A stretch of 25,936 nt of DNA from a virus. The stretch covers positions 1 through 25,936 of the IMG/VR virus record IMGVR_UViG_3300044608_001352. The stretch is one strand, 5' to 3'. A model generated the notes under the pieces. It ran no database searches. It had not been told where the DNA came from and saw nothing but the letters and a program-made list of their open reading frames with translations. The translations under genes were made by a program, and so were the position numbers. Below are positions 5,822 to 13,564 of the stretch, one piece after another; within the stretch, counting starts at the first letter, position 1; each line of letters starts with the position of its first letter.

Positions 5822-5940
5822 GTACCTTAAAAAAGATTCTTGGAAAACCGCGAAAAAATCTTCCGGCGCCCCATTGTGGACACTTAGTAAATGAGAATCG
5901 GCGCCCCGGTCGTGCGACAAGTGTAGGCTTTTTTTCGCTC

Positions 5941-5955
5941 TTTCACGGGGTGAAA
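5941..5955. promoter_or_regulatory. perfect dyad TTTCAC-GGG-GTGAAA, possible operator
   Basis: Six-base arms at 5941-5946 and 5950-5955 are exact inverted copies around GGG. It lies between the predicted leftward promoter and the 17-bp repeat array, next to a T-rich tract. A repressor site is possible, and only one copy was seen. Confidence 0.35.
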
Positions 5956-5983
5956 TGGGCAAGGGGGCGCCGCGGGTTTTTCG

Positions 5984-6202
5984 AGCCTCACCCGCCGGCC
6001 AGCCTCACCCGCCGGCCAGCCTCACCCGCCGGCCAGCCTCACCCGCCGGCCAGCCTCACCCGGTGGCCATCGTCACCAGCCGGCCGACCTCACCCGCCGG
6101 CCGACCTCACCCGCCGGCCGACCTCACCCGCCGGCCAGCCTCACCCGCCGGCCGACCTCACCCGCCGGCCAGCCTCACCCGCCGGCCGACCTCACCCGCC
6201 CG
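5984..6202. repeat. tandem array of 12 complete 17-bp repeats plus a partial one
   Basis: The unit is AGCCTCACCCGCCGGCC, with an alternative first two bases GA in place of AG. Complete units begin every 17 bases from 5984 to 6171, and a thirteenth is broken off at about 6202. Units 1-4, 10 and 12 carry AG; units 7-9, 11 and 13 carry GA. Unit 5 has two changes (GGTGGCC) and unit 6 is diverged. Each unit contains the palindrome GCCGGC. There are no spacers, so this is not CRISPR. Iterons at a replication origin, or a multi-site operator, are the likeliest roles. Confidence 0.95.
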
Positions 6203-6292
6203 TATACCTTTTGGGAAATACCCTATCGTGGGGGCAGCGCCGGCCGCGGCGCCGATGGCGGCGCCCCATATACCCTTTGCGAAATACTACTA
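6202..6292. repeat. pair of about 20-bp imperfect direct repeats
   Basis: Copy A (from 6202) reads TATACC, TTTTGGGAAATAC, CCTA. Copy B (from 6268) reads TATACCC, TTTGCGAAATAC, TACT. They are 66 bases apart and agree at almost all core positions. Each has GTAT/ATAC-like ends. They flank a GC-rich block and lie between the 17-bp array and the rightward genes. They may be binding sites for a phage regulator. Confidence 0.5.
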
Positions 6293-6409
6293 GGGAGGGG
6301 GGGTGAACAGTTGTGCACCTTTTGTATATCAGACCGCCCGTCCCTAGGGACGCCTGCGTGCGGCGGTACAGGCAATTCGCTGGCCGTCGGCGATTTGGAA
6401 AAAAACCGG

Positions 6410-6437
6410 TTGACCTCACAGCCGACTTGGGTAGCCT
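6410..6437 (+). promoter_or_regulatory. weak candidate promoter for the rightward block
   Basis: TTGACC (6410-6415) and TAGCCT (6432-6437) are 16 bases apart. The first hexamer is good and the second is poor. Transcription would begin at about 6444, on the start codon of the HNH gene, giving a leaderless message. That would fit the absence of any ribosome binding site there. This is tentative. Confidence 0.2.
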
Positions 6438-6443
6438 TCTTAT

Positions 6444-7829
6444 GTGGCTGATTCGTGCGTCAATGGACGATGCACCAAGGAAGGTAATCCGTGCAGGACG
6501 TGTGGGCTGCCATGCCTCGACGTGGCAGGCAGGGCGTCTCGTGTCTACTGCTCGAAACGGTGCCAAGGCCGCCGCGGGCGAAAACGCGGCATCAAGCCGG
6601 CCATCGCTAACTGCCTTGTCTGCGGCGTCGGCATCCCGCAAGACCTGAAAAGCCCTGGCCGCGTCAAGGAGTTGTGCTCCCCCCGCTGCCGGCGAGCCCG
6701 AATGGGGAGGGGCAAGCCGGACGTCATCCCGTGTAAGTCATGCGGTGCTCCGGTGCCGCAAGATGTCAACGCGAAAGGGAGGCCGAGAACAACGTGCTCG
6801 AAGGAGTGCCGCGATCGCGCGTCCGCAATTCCGCGGAACTGCCGCCGGTGCGGCGTCGAGTTCCTGTCTGGCGAGGGGAGGCAGTTTTGCAGTGATCGCT
6901 GTCGGTGGCCCTCGCAACTCTCCGATCCTGTGAATTGCAGCGTTTGCGGGGGGCTGTTCACGAGGGCGCATCACACCAATAAGACGTGCTCTACGAAGTG
7001 CCGCGAAGTCGCGGTCGCGAATGCCGTCGCTGCTACTGTCCGGCGAAACAGCCAGCGAGCGGCGGTTTACAAGTGCCTGAACTGCGGCGAGGACTTTAAG
7101 AGAAAGAGATACGCCTCCGGCGCGTACTCCCGCCAGGAGAAATACTGTTCACGAGAGTGCGCTTTTGAGGCACGCCGGATGGGGAAGCCATGCGCCAGGC
7201 GCCCCTCAGAGGCCGCCCGTGGGCTTGCGGGCTGGTTTCTGTCGTGGGGCGATGACCAGTGGCCCGCGATGTCCCGTTGCCCCGACTGCGGAGGTCGTTT
7301 TTGTAGCCAGAAGCAAGCCGACTCGGAGAGTCACGAAAAGTGTCACTCATGCCAAAAGCAAGCGAAGAAGCCTGACATCATCCCGTGTAAGTCATGCGGC
7401 GCTCCGGTGACGCAGGTGGGGCACGGCAGGCGATTTTGCACTGACTGCGCATGGAGCAGAGAGTCGGAGCGAAGACGGGCAAGCAGGAGAAAACATCGAG
7501 AGAGGCACGGCAACGCATGTACGTTTCGCCAGCGGTGCAAAAGATACGGGGCGCCGTACACGAAGGTAAGCAGGCAGGCCGTCATGGAGCGGGGCGGATG
7601 GGTGTGCCAGTTGTGCGGCGCGGCCCTGCTGCGGTCGTTCGTGACCATCGCCGGCACCAGAACCCCTCACCCTCGCTGCCCCACAATCGACCACATAGTC
7701 CCTCTCTCCTTCGGGCCTACATCGCCGGGGCATGTGTTCGACAACTGCCAGGCCGCCTGCTGGGCCTGCAACTGCGAGCGGGGTACGCAAGATGCCGACT
7801 CCTTTGCACGGCGGAAGGCTACCCGGTGA
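6444..7829 (+). CDS. HNH endonuclease with eight N-terminal zinc ribbons, 461 aa
   Basis: The C-terminal 80 residues form an HNH nuclease: C388-x2-C391, the catalytic pair D416-H417 in IDHIVPLS, N434 in FDNC, and C439-x2-C442. HNH proteins beside the terminase are common in HK97-like phages and assist terminase cleavage during packaging. The N-terminal 350 residues are unusual: about eight units of the form CxxCG, 10-25 residues, then CSxxC or CxxC, as in CKSCG...CSKEC. Two of them (PCKSCGAPV near 97 and 315) are almost identical in DNA as well, 34 of 36 bases (6720-6755 and 7374-7409), a sign of recent duplication. The start is GTG at 6444; a stop at 6432-6434 closes the frame just upstream and no ribosome binding site is seen. 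Confidence 0.85.
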   Translation: MADSCVNGRCTKEGNPCRTCGLPCLDVAGRASRVYCSKRCQGRRGRKRGIKPAIANCLVCGVGIPQDLKSPGRVKELCSPRCRRARMGRGKPDVIPCKSCGAPVPQDVNAKGRPRTTCSKECRDRASAIPRNCRRCGVEFLSGEGRQFCSDRCRWPSQLSDPVNCSVCGGLFTRAHHTNKTCSTKCREVAVANAVAATVRRNSQRAAVYKCLNCGEDFKRKRYASGAYSRQEKYCSRECAFEARRMGKPCARRPSEAARGLAGWFLSWGDDQWPAMSRCPDCGGRFCSQKQADSESHEKCHSCQKQAKKPDIIPCKSCGAPVTQVGHGRRFCTDCAWSRESERRRASRRKHRERHGNACTFRQRCKRYGAPYTKVSRQAVMERGGWVCQLCGAALLRSFVTIAGTRTPHPRCPTIDHIVPLSFGPTSPGHVFDNCQAACWACNCERGTQDADSFARRKATR

Positions 7830-7840
7830 TACTTATAGGC

Positions 7841-8329
7841 ATGGCAAAAGGCCCAGCACCAACGCCGAAGCACATCCTTCAGTTGAGAGGCAGCAAGGAG
7901 GCCAAGTACCGCGAGGAACTTGGGACTCCAGTTTCCGACCTGCCGACGCCCCCCGACTGGATGCGGCCGGCGGCCAAGGCGATGTTCACCCAGGTCTGCG
8001 AATACACGCAGAAAATGGGGACTCTGGCTGAATCGGATACGCAGGTAATCGCCCGCTACTCGATCATCTGGGACAAGTGGCAGGAAGCCGAGCAAAACCT
8101 CGCCAAGTCTGGCGAGTGCTGGCGAGAGATTCTCGCCCCTGACGGCTCTCTGCGGTTCTGCCGGCCCACGAAGTGGCAGTCCCAGAGCAACCACTGCCAC
8201 GAGCAACTCCGGCAGTTGGAAACCGTCCTCGGGCTTACCCCTGCCGACCGAACCCGCCTGGGCTACGGCGCGGTGAAGGTCGTCAACGACCCCGTGGATG
8301 CTCTCTTTGACGACATCGCGGCGGGTTGA
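7841..8329 (+). CDS. terS: terminase small subunit, P27 family, 162 aa
   Basis: The small terminase binds the phage DNA and loads it on the large subunit. The layout matches the P27 family: a short basic N-terminus (MAKGPAPTPKHILQLRGSK), the loop LPTPPDWMRPAAKAMF, a helical core (ESDTQVIARYSIIWDKW), and the C-terminal signature of a helix followed by LGLTPADRTRLG. The normal length of this family is about 120-170 residues. The frame is open far upstream inside the HNH gene, but the ATG at 7841 fits the family start. GTG at 7826, overlapping the HNH stop, is an alternative. The gene overlaps the large-subunit gene by 32 bases. Confidence 0.9.
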   Translation: MAKGPAPTPKHILQLRGSKEAKYREELGTPVSDLPTPPDWMRPAAKAMFTQVCEYTQKMGTLAESDTQVIARYSIIWDKWQEAEQNLAKSGECWREILAPDGSLRFCRPTKWQSQSNHCHEQLRQLETVLGLTPADRTRLGYGAVKVVNDPVDALFDDIAAG

Positions 8330-9827
8330 CATCCGGCAGTTCTGCCGGCTCCTGAGGCACACGGAAGCCCCGTTTACGGGCAAGCCGTTCGTGCCGGTCG
8401 ATTGGCAGGACGACTACTTCGACAAACTGTTCAACACCCGCACCCCGGACGGCAAGCGGCAGTACCGGAAGTCGTTCCTGTTCCTGCCTCGAAAGCAAGG
8501 GAAGACGGCGATGGTGGCGCCGATCGCCCTGTACGAGGGGTTTTTCGGCCAGCACGGCGGCCAGATCATCATCGCCGCCGGCGATCGCGAGCAGGCCCGC
8601 AAACTGTTCGACGCCTGCAAAAACTTCCTCGACTCCTGCCCCGGCCTGGCGAAGCGGTGCAAGGTGTTCAAGAACTCGATCTTCTTCCCCGCGACGAAGA
8701 CGACGATGCAGGTCATTTCGCGGGAGGCCAAGACGAAGCACGGCTTCAATCCGAGCCTCGTCGTCGTGGACGAACTCCACGTCCAGCCCAACCGCGACCT
8801 GATCGACGTCTTGACCAGCGGCATGGGCGCGCGAGCCGAGCCCCTCGTTATCTACATCTCGACGGCCGGGATGGACCGAATCGGTCCCTGCTACGACGAG
8901 TTTCTGCGGGCGCAGAAGGTGCGGGACGGCCTGATCGACGACCCGACCTACCTCCCGTGCCTCTACTACGCCGAGCAGGACGACGACCCGTTCTCTGAGG
9001 AGACGTGGAAGAAGGCCCAGCCGAACTACCTCGTCACCGTGAACAAGGCGTTCATGGAGAACGAGGTCCGCCTGGCGAAGGAGACCGTGGCCGATGAGAT
9101 CAAGTTCCGCACCCTGTACCTGAACCAGTGGGTTTCCAACGGGTCAAATCGTTTCTTCCGCACTGGCCAGTGGGAGGCGTGCGACACCCCGCTCCTGCCG
9201 ACCGAGGGGCGGCTGTGCTACTGCGGCCTGGACTTGTCGAGCACCAGCGACACGACAGCCTTTGCCGCCGTCTGGCCCCATGTGGACGAAGATGGCGTGA
9301 CGACCTACGACGTTCACTGCCGCTTGTTCATCCCCGAGGAGGCTGCCGACCGGGATGAAGCCCCGTATCGTCAGTGGGCCAAGGACGGTTTTGTTACACT
9401 GACTGAAGGAAACACTACCTGCTTCGACACAGTTCGGAACTACGTTCTCTCGTTTTGCGAGAAGAACTCAGTTCGTTCTGTTGCCATTGACCGTTGGAAT
9501 GCAACGCACCTGACGACGCAGTTGATTGCGGAGGGCATCGACGTCAAGCCGTATGGGCAGGGGTACGCCAGCATGAGTGCCCCCACGAAACTGCTGCAAA
9601 CTGCCGTTTTGAGCAAGCGAATCCGGCATGGCGGCAACCCGCCATTGGCTCACCAAGTCAGCAATATGCAGGTCAAACAGGATGACGCCGGGAACATCAA
9701 GCCGACGAAGCAGCACTCGCACTCGACGGCCCGAATCGACGGTGCCGTGGCGATGATTATGTGCTTTGGCCTCTGCGGCGGCGAGGCGCCTCCGCTTACG
9801 GACGAGCCTCAACTACTGGTGTTCTAA
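8298..9827 (+). CDS. terL: terminase large subunit, HK97-type (Terminase_1), 509 aa
   Basis: This is the ATPase and nuclease motor that packages DNA into the prohead. Walker A is LPRKQGKTA at residues 63-71. Walker B is LVVVDELH at 154-161, with E159 as the catalytic glutamate. The C-terminal RNase H-like nuclease has its acidic residues in GLDLSS (D312), AIDRWN (D398) and RIDGAVAM (D481). Length and motif order are normal for the family. The start at 8298 lies within the small-subunit gene, a common arrangement giving coupled translation. The stop at 9825-9827 is followed at once by the portal GTG. No frameshift or missing key residue is seen. Confidence 0.95.
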   Translation: MLSLTTSRRVDIRQFCRLLRHTEAPFTGKPFVPVDWQDDYFDKLFNTRTPDGKRQYRKSFLFLPRKQGKTAMVAPIALYEGFFGQHGGQIIIAAGDREQARKLFDACKNFLDSCPGLAKRCKVFKNSIFFPATKTTMQVISREAKTKHGFNPSLVVVDELHVQPNRDLIDVLTSGMGARAEPLVIYISTAGMDRIGPCYDEFLRAQKVRDGLIDDPTYLPCLYYAEQDDDPFSEETWKKAQPNYLVTVNKAFMENEVRLAKETVADEIKFRTLYLNQWVSNGSNRFFRTGQWEACDTPLLPTEGRLCYCGLDLSSTSDTTAFAAVWPHVDEDGVTTYDVHCRLFIPEEAADRDEAPYRQWAKDGFVTLTEGNTTCFDTVRNYVLSFCEKNSVRSVAIDRWNATHLTTQLIAEGIDVKPYGQGYASMSAPTKLLQTAVLSKRIRHGGNPPLAHQVSNMQVKQDDAGNIKPTKQHSHSTARIDGAVAMIMCFGLCGGEAPPLTDEPQLLVF

Positions 9828-11462
9828 GTGGCCGTAGCCGAAGACGTCGAAATCGCCGATGTGATCGAACTTCGCGGCAATCTGTCGCGAATCTTCGAGG
9901 AAATCGTCAACACGCGGCGAACGACGGCCGGCGTCACGGTCAGCCCCGAGACGGCCCTGGAATGCTCGGCGGTCCTGGCTTGCGTCCGCGTGCTGTCAGA
10001 GTCGATCGCCTCCATGCCGTTCGGCGTCTACCAACGCCTGGCCGGCGGCGGCAAGGAGATTGCCGAAGACCAGCACCTCCACGAAGTCTTGGCGTACCAG
10101 CCCAACTCGTGGATGACGGCGTTTGAGTTCCGCGAACTGATGCAGTCGTGGCTCCTCCTCTGGGGCAACGCCTACGCCCTCATCAAGAACGGCCGCCGCG
10201 GCGCCGTGGACGAACTGATCCCGCTCCACCCGTCTCGGATGGAGGCCAAGAGGCTCTCCAACGGCAAGTTGCGGTACTACTACCGCGAGCCGGCAACCCC
10301 GACGCAGCCCGAGGTCGAGGTTACGGAATACCGTCAGGAGGAGATTTTTCACCTCCGCTGGCTGAGTAGCGACGGCGTCACCGGCTACGTCCCGACGACC
10401 CTGTCTCGCGAGGCCATCGGGCTGGCCCGGGCCACGGAACTGCACTCCTCGTCGTTCTTCGGCAACGGCGCGAAGGCAGGGACGTATATCGAGGTCGATC
10501 AGCCCCACAAGCCGGAAGTTCTCCAGCGATTCCGTTTGCAGTGGGACGAGGCCCACCAGGGGCCAGACAAGGCATACAAGACCGTCGTCATGCCTTACGG
10601 CTTCAAGAAGAAGGACGACCCGGTCCGCAACGACACGGCCCAACTTATCGAAACCCGCCGCTATCAGGTCGAAGAGGTGCTGCGGTGCTTTCGCGTGCCG
10701 CCTCACATGGTCGGCGACCTGTCAAACGTGCGGTATTCGACGGCCGAGCAGTCCAGCATCGACTTCATCACCTTCTCGCTCATCCCCTGGTGCCGGCGCT
10801 GGGAGATGGCTTGCCGCCGCGACCTCGTGGTGGATGACCGGAAGTATTTCTGCCAGTTCGACACGAACGCCCTGCTGGCCGGCGACTACCAAGCCCGAGC
10901 CCAGTTCCTCCGCGAGGCGTTCCAGAACGGCGCCATCGACGTGGACGAGTATCGGGCCGCGATTGGGTACAACCCGCTCCCCGACGACGCCGGCAAGAAG
11001 CGTTTCATTCAGGTCAATATGCAACTTCTCTCGGCGTTCACGCCGGAGAACCCCACCGGCAAGACGGCGACGGAGCCGAAGCCATCGGCCGGAGTCGCCG
11101 TCGGCGGCTCCGCGCCCGAGGGGCAGCCTGACGTACAGGTCGGCGCCGCCAGCACGCAGCCACGCGATGCGTCGGATGCCGAGGTTGTCTTCAGGACGCA
11201 CCTTCGTCGCCTCGCTGGGGTCGAGGCTGACGGTATTCTGGAGCGTAGGAACCGCCCGGAGAAACTTTCCGCCTGGTTCGACGCCATGCAGAAGCGGCTT
11301 TGCGACGAGTTGCGCGACGCCGCCAAGGCTACCGGGCGAGATATTAACGAGTTTTCGGTGGCGTGGGTCGCGCGGTCGCGCGAACTCCTGCTGGAGTGCC
11401 ACCGCAGTGGTCAGAAATACGAAACAGCAACCCAAGGATGGTGCGACAAGCACCAGTTTTAG
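9828..11462 (+). CDS. HK97-family portal protein, 544 aa
   Basis: The portal forms the dodecameric DNA gate at one vertex of the head. Family signatures are SPETALECSAVLACVRVLSESIASMPFGVY (in outline, residues 39-67), the region with WGNAYALI, and the later VPPHMVGD-x-STAEQSSIDFI segment. The first 390 residues have the expected family length. About 150 further residues, first proline- and glycine-rich and then helical and charged, form a C-terminal extension that may be internal scaffold or barrel. The start is GTG at 9828, directly after the terminase stop, and lacks a clear ribosome binding site, so termination-reinitiation is likely. Confidence 0.93.
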   Translation: MAVAEDVEIADVIELRGNLSRIFEEIVNTRRTTAGVTVSPETALECSAVLACVRVLSESIASMPFGVYQRLAGGGKEIAEDQHLHEVLAYQPNSWMTAFEFRELMQSWLLLWGNAYALIKNGRRGAVDELIPLHPSRMEAKRLSNGKLRYYYREPATPTQPEVEVTEYRQEEIFHLRWLSSDGVTGYVPTTLSREAIGLARATELHSSSFFGNGAKAGTYIEVDQPHKPEVLQRFRLQWDEAHQGPDKAYKTVVMPYGFKKKDDPVRNDTAQLIETRRYQVEEVLRCFRVPPHMVGDLSNVRYSTAEQSSIDFITFSLIPWCRRWEMACRRDLVVDDRKYFCQFDTNALLAGDYQARAQFLREAFQNGAIDVDEYRAAIGYNPLPDDAGKKRFIQVNMQLLSAFTPENPTGKTATEPKPSAGVAVGGSAPEGQPDVQVGAASTQPRDASDAEVVFRTHLRRLAGVEADGILERRNRPEKLSAWFDAMQKRLCDELRDAAKATGRDINEFSVAWVARSRELLLECHRSGQKYETATQGWCDKHQF

Positions 11463-11464
11463 CC

Positions 11465-11932
11465 ATGCCGGCCGCTTCCCAGACCGTCATCGACGCCCTT
11501 CAGGCGTCCGTCCGCCTCCACCTGCTCGCAATCGAGCACTACCAGTCGCTTTCCGAGCACCTGGGCCGCTGGGGGTACGAGAAACTCGCCCACAAGCACG
11601 CCGAGGATGTGACCGAGGAGCGCGATCACCTGAAAAAGTGTCTGTCGCGGCTCGAATACTACGACGTTCAGCCCACTTACGAGCACGACAAGCCCGAATG
11701 GCCGCGGCATGACTACGAGGGAATCCTCGCGGCGTGCCTGTCGCTTGAGTCGGCGGCTGCCGAAGTGGAGCGGGCCAACATTTTGACGGCCCGCAGCGTT
11801 GGCGACGAGCTTTCTGCCCTTATTTTCGCCTCCATGCTGGCTGGCAGCGAGGACGCGGTTCGTGAAATCGAGGCTGCCCAGAAGGTGATTGAGCAGATTG
11901 GCCTCGACAACTACCTCTCGATGCAGGTCTGA
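11465..11932 (+). CDS. bacterioferritin-family four-helix protein with altered di-iron site, 155 aa
   Basis: The protein lines up with E. coli bacterioferritin (158 residues) by eye without gaps at an offset of one residue. Shared landmarks are the LLAIEHY helix (LVAINQY), E52-x2-H55 (E51 and H54), the LSLES glutamate E95 (E94) and the C-terminal signature IGLDNYL (MGLQNYL). Bacterioferritins oxidise and store iron in 24-mer shells. Here three of six di-iron ligands are changed (E18 to H19, E127 to S128, H130 to A131), and the haem methionine M52 is R53, so normal ferroxidase activity and haem binding are doubtful. The gene sits between portal and protease, two bases after the portal stop and one base before the protease ATG, fully inside the head operon. 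Whether it enters the virion is unknown. Confidence 0.85.
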   Translation: MPAASQTVIDALQASVRLHLLAIEHYQSLSEHLGRWGYEKLAHKHAEDVTEERDHLKKCLSRLEYYDVQPTYEHDKPEWPRHDYEGILAACLSLESAAAEVERANILTARSVGDELSALIFASMLAGSEDAVREIEAAQKVIEQIGLDNYLSMQV

Positions 11933-11933
11933 C

Positions 11934-13520
11934 ATGGAAATTGAACGTCGAATCACGCTCTCTGACGCCACGATCGAGTATCGCGACGGCGAAAACGGCG
12001 AAAAGCGGCCTGTAATTGCGGGCTACGCGGCCGTCTTCAACGCCGAAAGTCGCGTACTGAACGGGTTCGTGGAGCGAATCCACCCAAACGCCTTCGACGA
12101 GGTGCTCTCGACGAACCCCGACGTGATCGGCGTGTTCAATCACGACCGGAATCAGCTCCTGGGGCGGACCTCGAACGGCACACTGAAACTCACCGCAGAC
12201 GGCTACGGCCTGCGCTACGAACTCTCCCCCAACGAAAAGACCTCGGTCGGCAAAGATGTGGTCGAGTGGGTGAAAGACCGGACGGTCGTCGGGTCCAGTT
12301 TCGCCTTCGCGATCAAGAAAGATGGCACTGGGGACCGCTGGCACCGCGACGAACGTGGGATGCAGTGCCGCGAGGTGCGGCAGGTTGCCTTGCTGGAGGA
12401 CGTGGGCCCGGTCGTTCGGCCGGCCTACGCCGCGTCGAGCGTCGTCGTGAGCCGCCGGGCGCTGGAAACGGCCCTCGGCGAGAACTACCGCCCCTCCCAG
12501 ACGATGGCGAACGCAGCGAAGCGTGGCCTGAAGTTGGCCGAGCGGAGCGACGAGGTCGATCAGTCGCTCGTTGCGCTCGCCGACCGGATCGCCAACCGCG
12601 AAGTCGTGAGCGTCGAGGAGTGCGAATACCTCGCCGCGACCTACAAGCGGTGCCTGGAGGCAAAAGCGAAGGGCTGGAATGGCACTCCGGCGTGGATCGA
12701 GTGGCAACTGGCCGGCGGAGACTCCGGTTTGCGGTGGGTCCAGCGACGAGCGCAGCCCGAGCCCGAGAATCCCCCTGCTGCGGCAGCGCCGCAGCCCGAG
12801 AATCGTGAAGAATCGGCTGTCTCGCTCGTCCCGACGGCCGGCATGGCCGCCGCCGCCAAGCGTGGGCTCAAGTTGCACGAGGACGGCCGGTCTGGCGACG
12901 GCCTGAAGCCCGAGACGGTCGCCCGGGCGAAGAAAATCGCCGCCCGCGAGGGGCTGACCGAAGACCATGTCCGCGAAATGCGGGCCTGGTTCCGGCGTCA
13001 CAAGGTCGATAAGAGGCCCGGCTGGAACAAAGCCGGCGAAGAGACGCCCGGCTACACCGCCTGGATGCTGTGGGGCGGCGATCCTGCATGGCGGTGGAGC
13101 GAAGCCAAGGTCGCCCAGATGGGCGAGAAGCGCGACGTTGACGAAGAGGAGTATTCCGGCGCTCTTTCGGAGCGCGACCTCGCCACCGCGGAGTGCTACG
13201 ACGGCATCGCCGAGGAACTGGGCCCGTGGGCGCCGGCCGAGGCGCATTACGTTGCCGACAATCCGTTCGCGAAGGACGGCATCGCGTGCCGCAACTGCGT
13301 CTTCTTCGAGGGCGAAGGGGCGTGCTACGTCGTGTCAGGCGAGATCGCGCAGGATGCGGTGTGCAAGTTGTGGATCATCCCCGAGGGCAGAATGTCAGAG
13401 CAGAAAACCGAAGAAAAGCCGCAGAAGCGCGACGAGGCGGCTGACGCCATGGCGAAGGCTGCGGCCCTCAAGGCAACTTTGCTTGCGACTCGGTTGCACG
13501 GCGCCACTGCGGCACCGTAG
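11934..13520 (+). CDS. HK97-type prohead protease with long C-terminal extension, 528 aa
   Basis: Residues 1-175 form the usual prohead protease: IAGYAAVFN, FNHD with H70, GSSFAF with S121/S122, and LLEDVGPVVRPAY. These fit the U35-type catalytic arrangement, which trims capsid scaffold. Such proteins are commonly 150-250 residues, so about 350 extra residues follow here. They hold two related modules (191-272 and 304-396), each starting AAKRGLKL and ending in a GGD-x-W unit (LAGGDSGLRW and LWGGDPAWRW), joined by a proline/glutamate linker. A four-cysteine motif follows: C452-x2-C455-x8-C464-x12-C477, then KLW. The spacing loosely recalls small iron-sulphur proteins, but zinc is equally possible. 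The ATG at 11934 is preferred, one base after the previous stop. Confidence 0.88.
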   Translation: MEIERRITLSDATIEYRDGENGEKRPVIAGYAAVFNAESRVLNGFVERIHPNAFDEVLSTNPDVIGVFNHDRNQLLGRTSNGTLKLTADGYGLRYELSPNEKTSVGKDVVEWVKDRTVVGSSFAFAIKKDGTGDRWHRDERGMQCREVRQVALLEDVGPVVRPAYAASSVVVSRRALETALGENYRPSQTMANAAKRGLKLAERSDEVDQSLVALADRIANREVVSVEECEYLAATYKRCLEAKAKGWNGTPAWIEWQLAGGDSGLRWVQRRAQPEPENPPAAAAPQPENREESAVSLVPTAGMAAAAKRGLKLHEDGRSGDGLKPETVARAKKIAAREGLTEDHVREMRAWFRRHKVDKRPGWNKAGEETPGYTAWMLWGGDPAWRWSEAKVAQMGEKRDVDEEEYSGALSERDLATAECYDGIAEELGPWAPAEAHYVADNPFAKDGIACRNCVFFEGEGACYVVSGEIAQDAVCKLWIIPEGRMSEQKTEEKPQKRDEAADAMAKAAALKATLLATRLHGATAAP

Positions 13521-13542
13521 GCTACCGATATAGACATCAGTG

Positions 13543-13564
13543 CTTCGCAGCGGACGCTGCGAAG
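13543..13564 (+). other. hairpin between protease and capsid genes
   Basis: CTTCGCAGC (13543-13551) and GCTGCGAAG (13556-13564) are exact inverted copies around GGAC, in the 145-base gap before the capsid gene. This is the longest gap in the rightward operon. No T run follows. It may protect or process the capsid message. I see no promoter in the gap. Confidence 0.55.

Larger units (their letters stand above)
5748..6443. other. divergent control region without a convincing gene
   Basis: This stretch of about 700 bases separates the leftward and rightward blocks. It contains a predicted leftward promoter, A/T-rich patches (5828-5858 and 5928-5938), the dyad at 5941-5955, the 17-bp repeat array, the twin repeats at 6202-6292, and three copies of CGGCGCCCC (5864, 5899 and 6259). 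The plus-strand frame 5812-6306 crosses the array but is just the repeat read in three phases. I see no tRNA or attachment site. Confidence 0.7.

Noticed and set aside
5984-6202. CRISPR array
   Set aside because: The 17-bp units are directly joined without spacers, and no cas gene is present.
5812-6306. Plus-strand open frame of 164 residues through the tandem repeats
   Set aside because: The repeated protein part is only the 17-bp repeat read in three phases. There is no ribosome binding site and the composition is proline/arginine-rich, as expected for GC-rich non-coding DNA.
5748-6443. tRNA gene, attachment site or integrase near the control region
   Set aside because: No cloverleaf, no long flanking direct repeat and no recombinase motif could be seen.
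7451-7840. Longer N-terminus of the small terminase
   Set aside because: The upstream frame lies within the HNH gene and is not similar to the family. The ATG at 7841 fits.
11820-13247. Minus-strand open frame of 475 residues
   Set aside because: It is a shadow of the protease and ferritin-like genes caused by GC-rich third positions.
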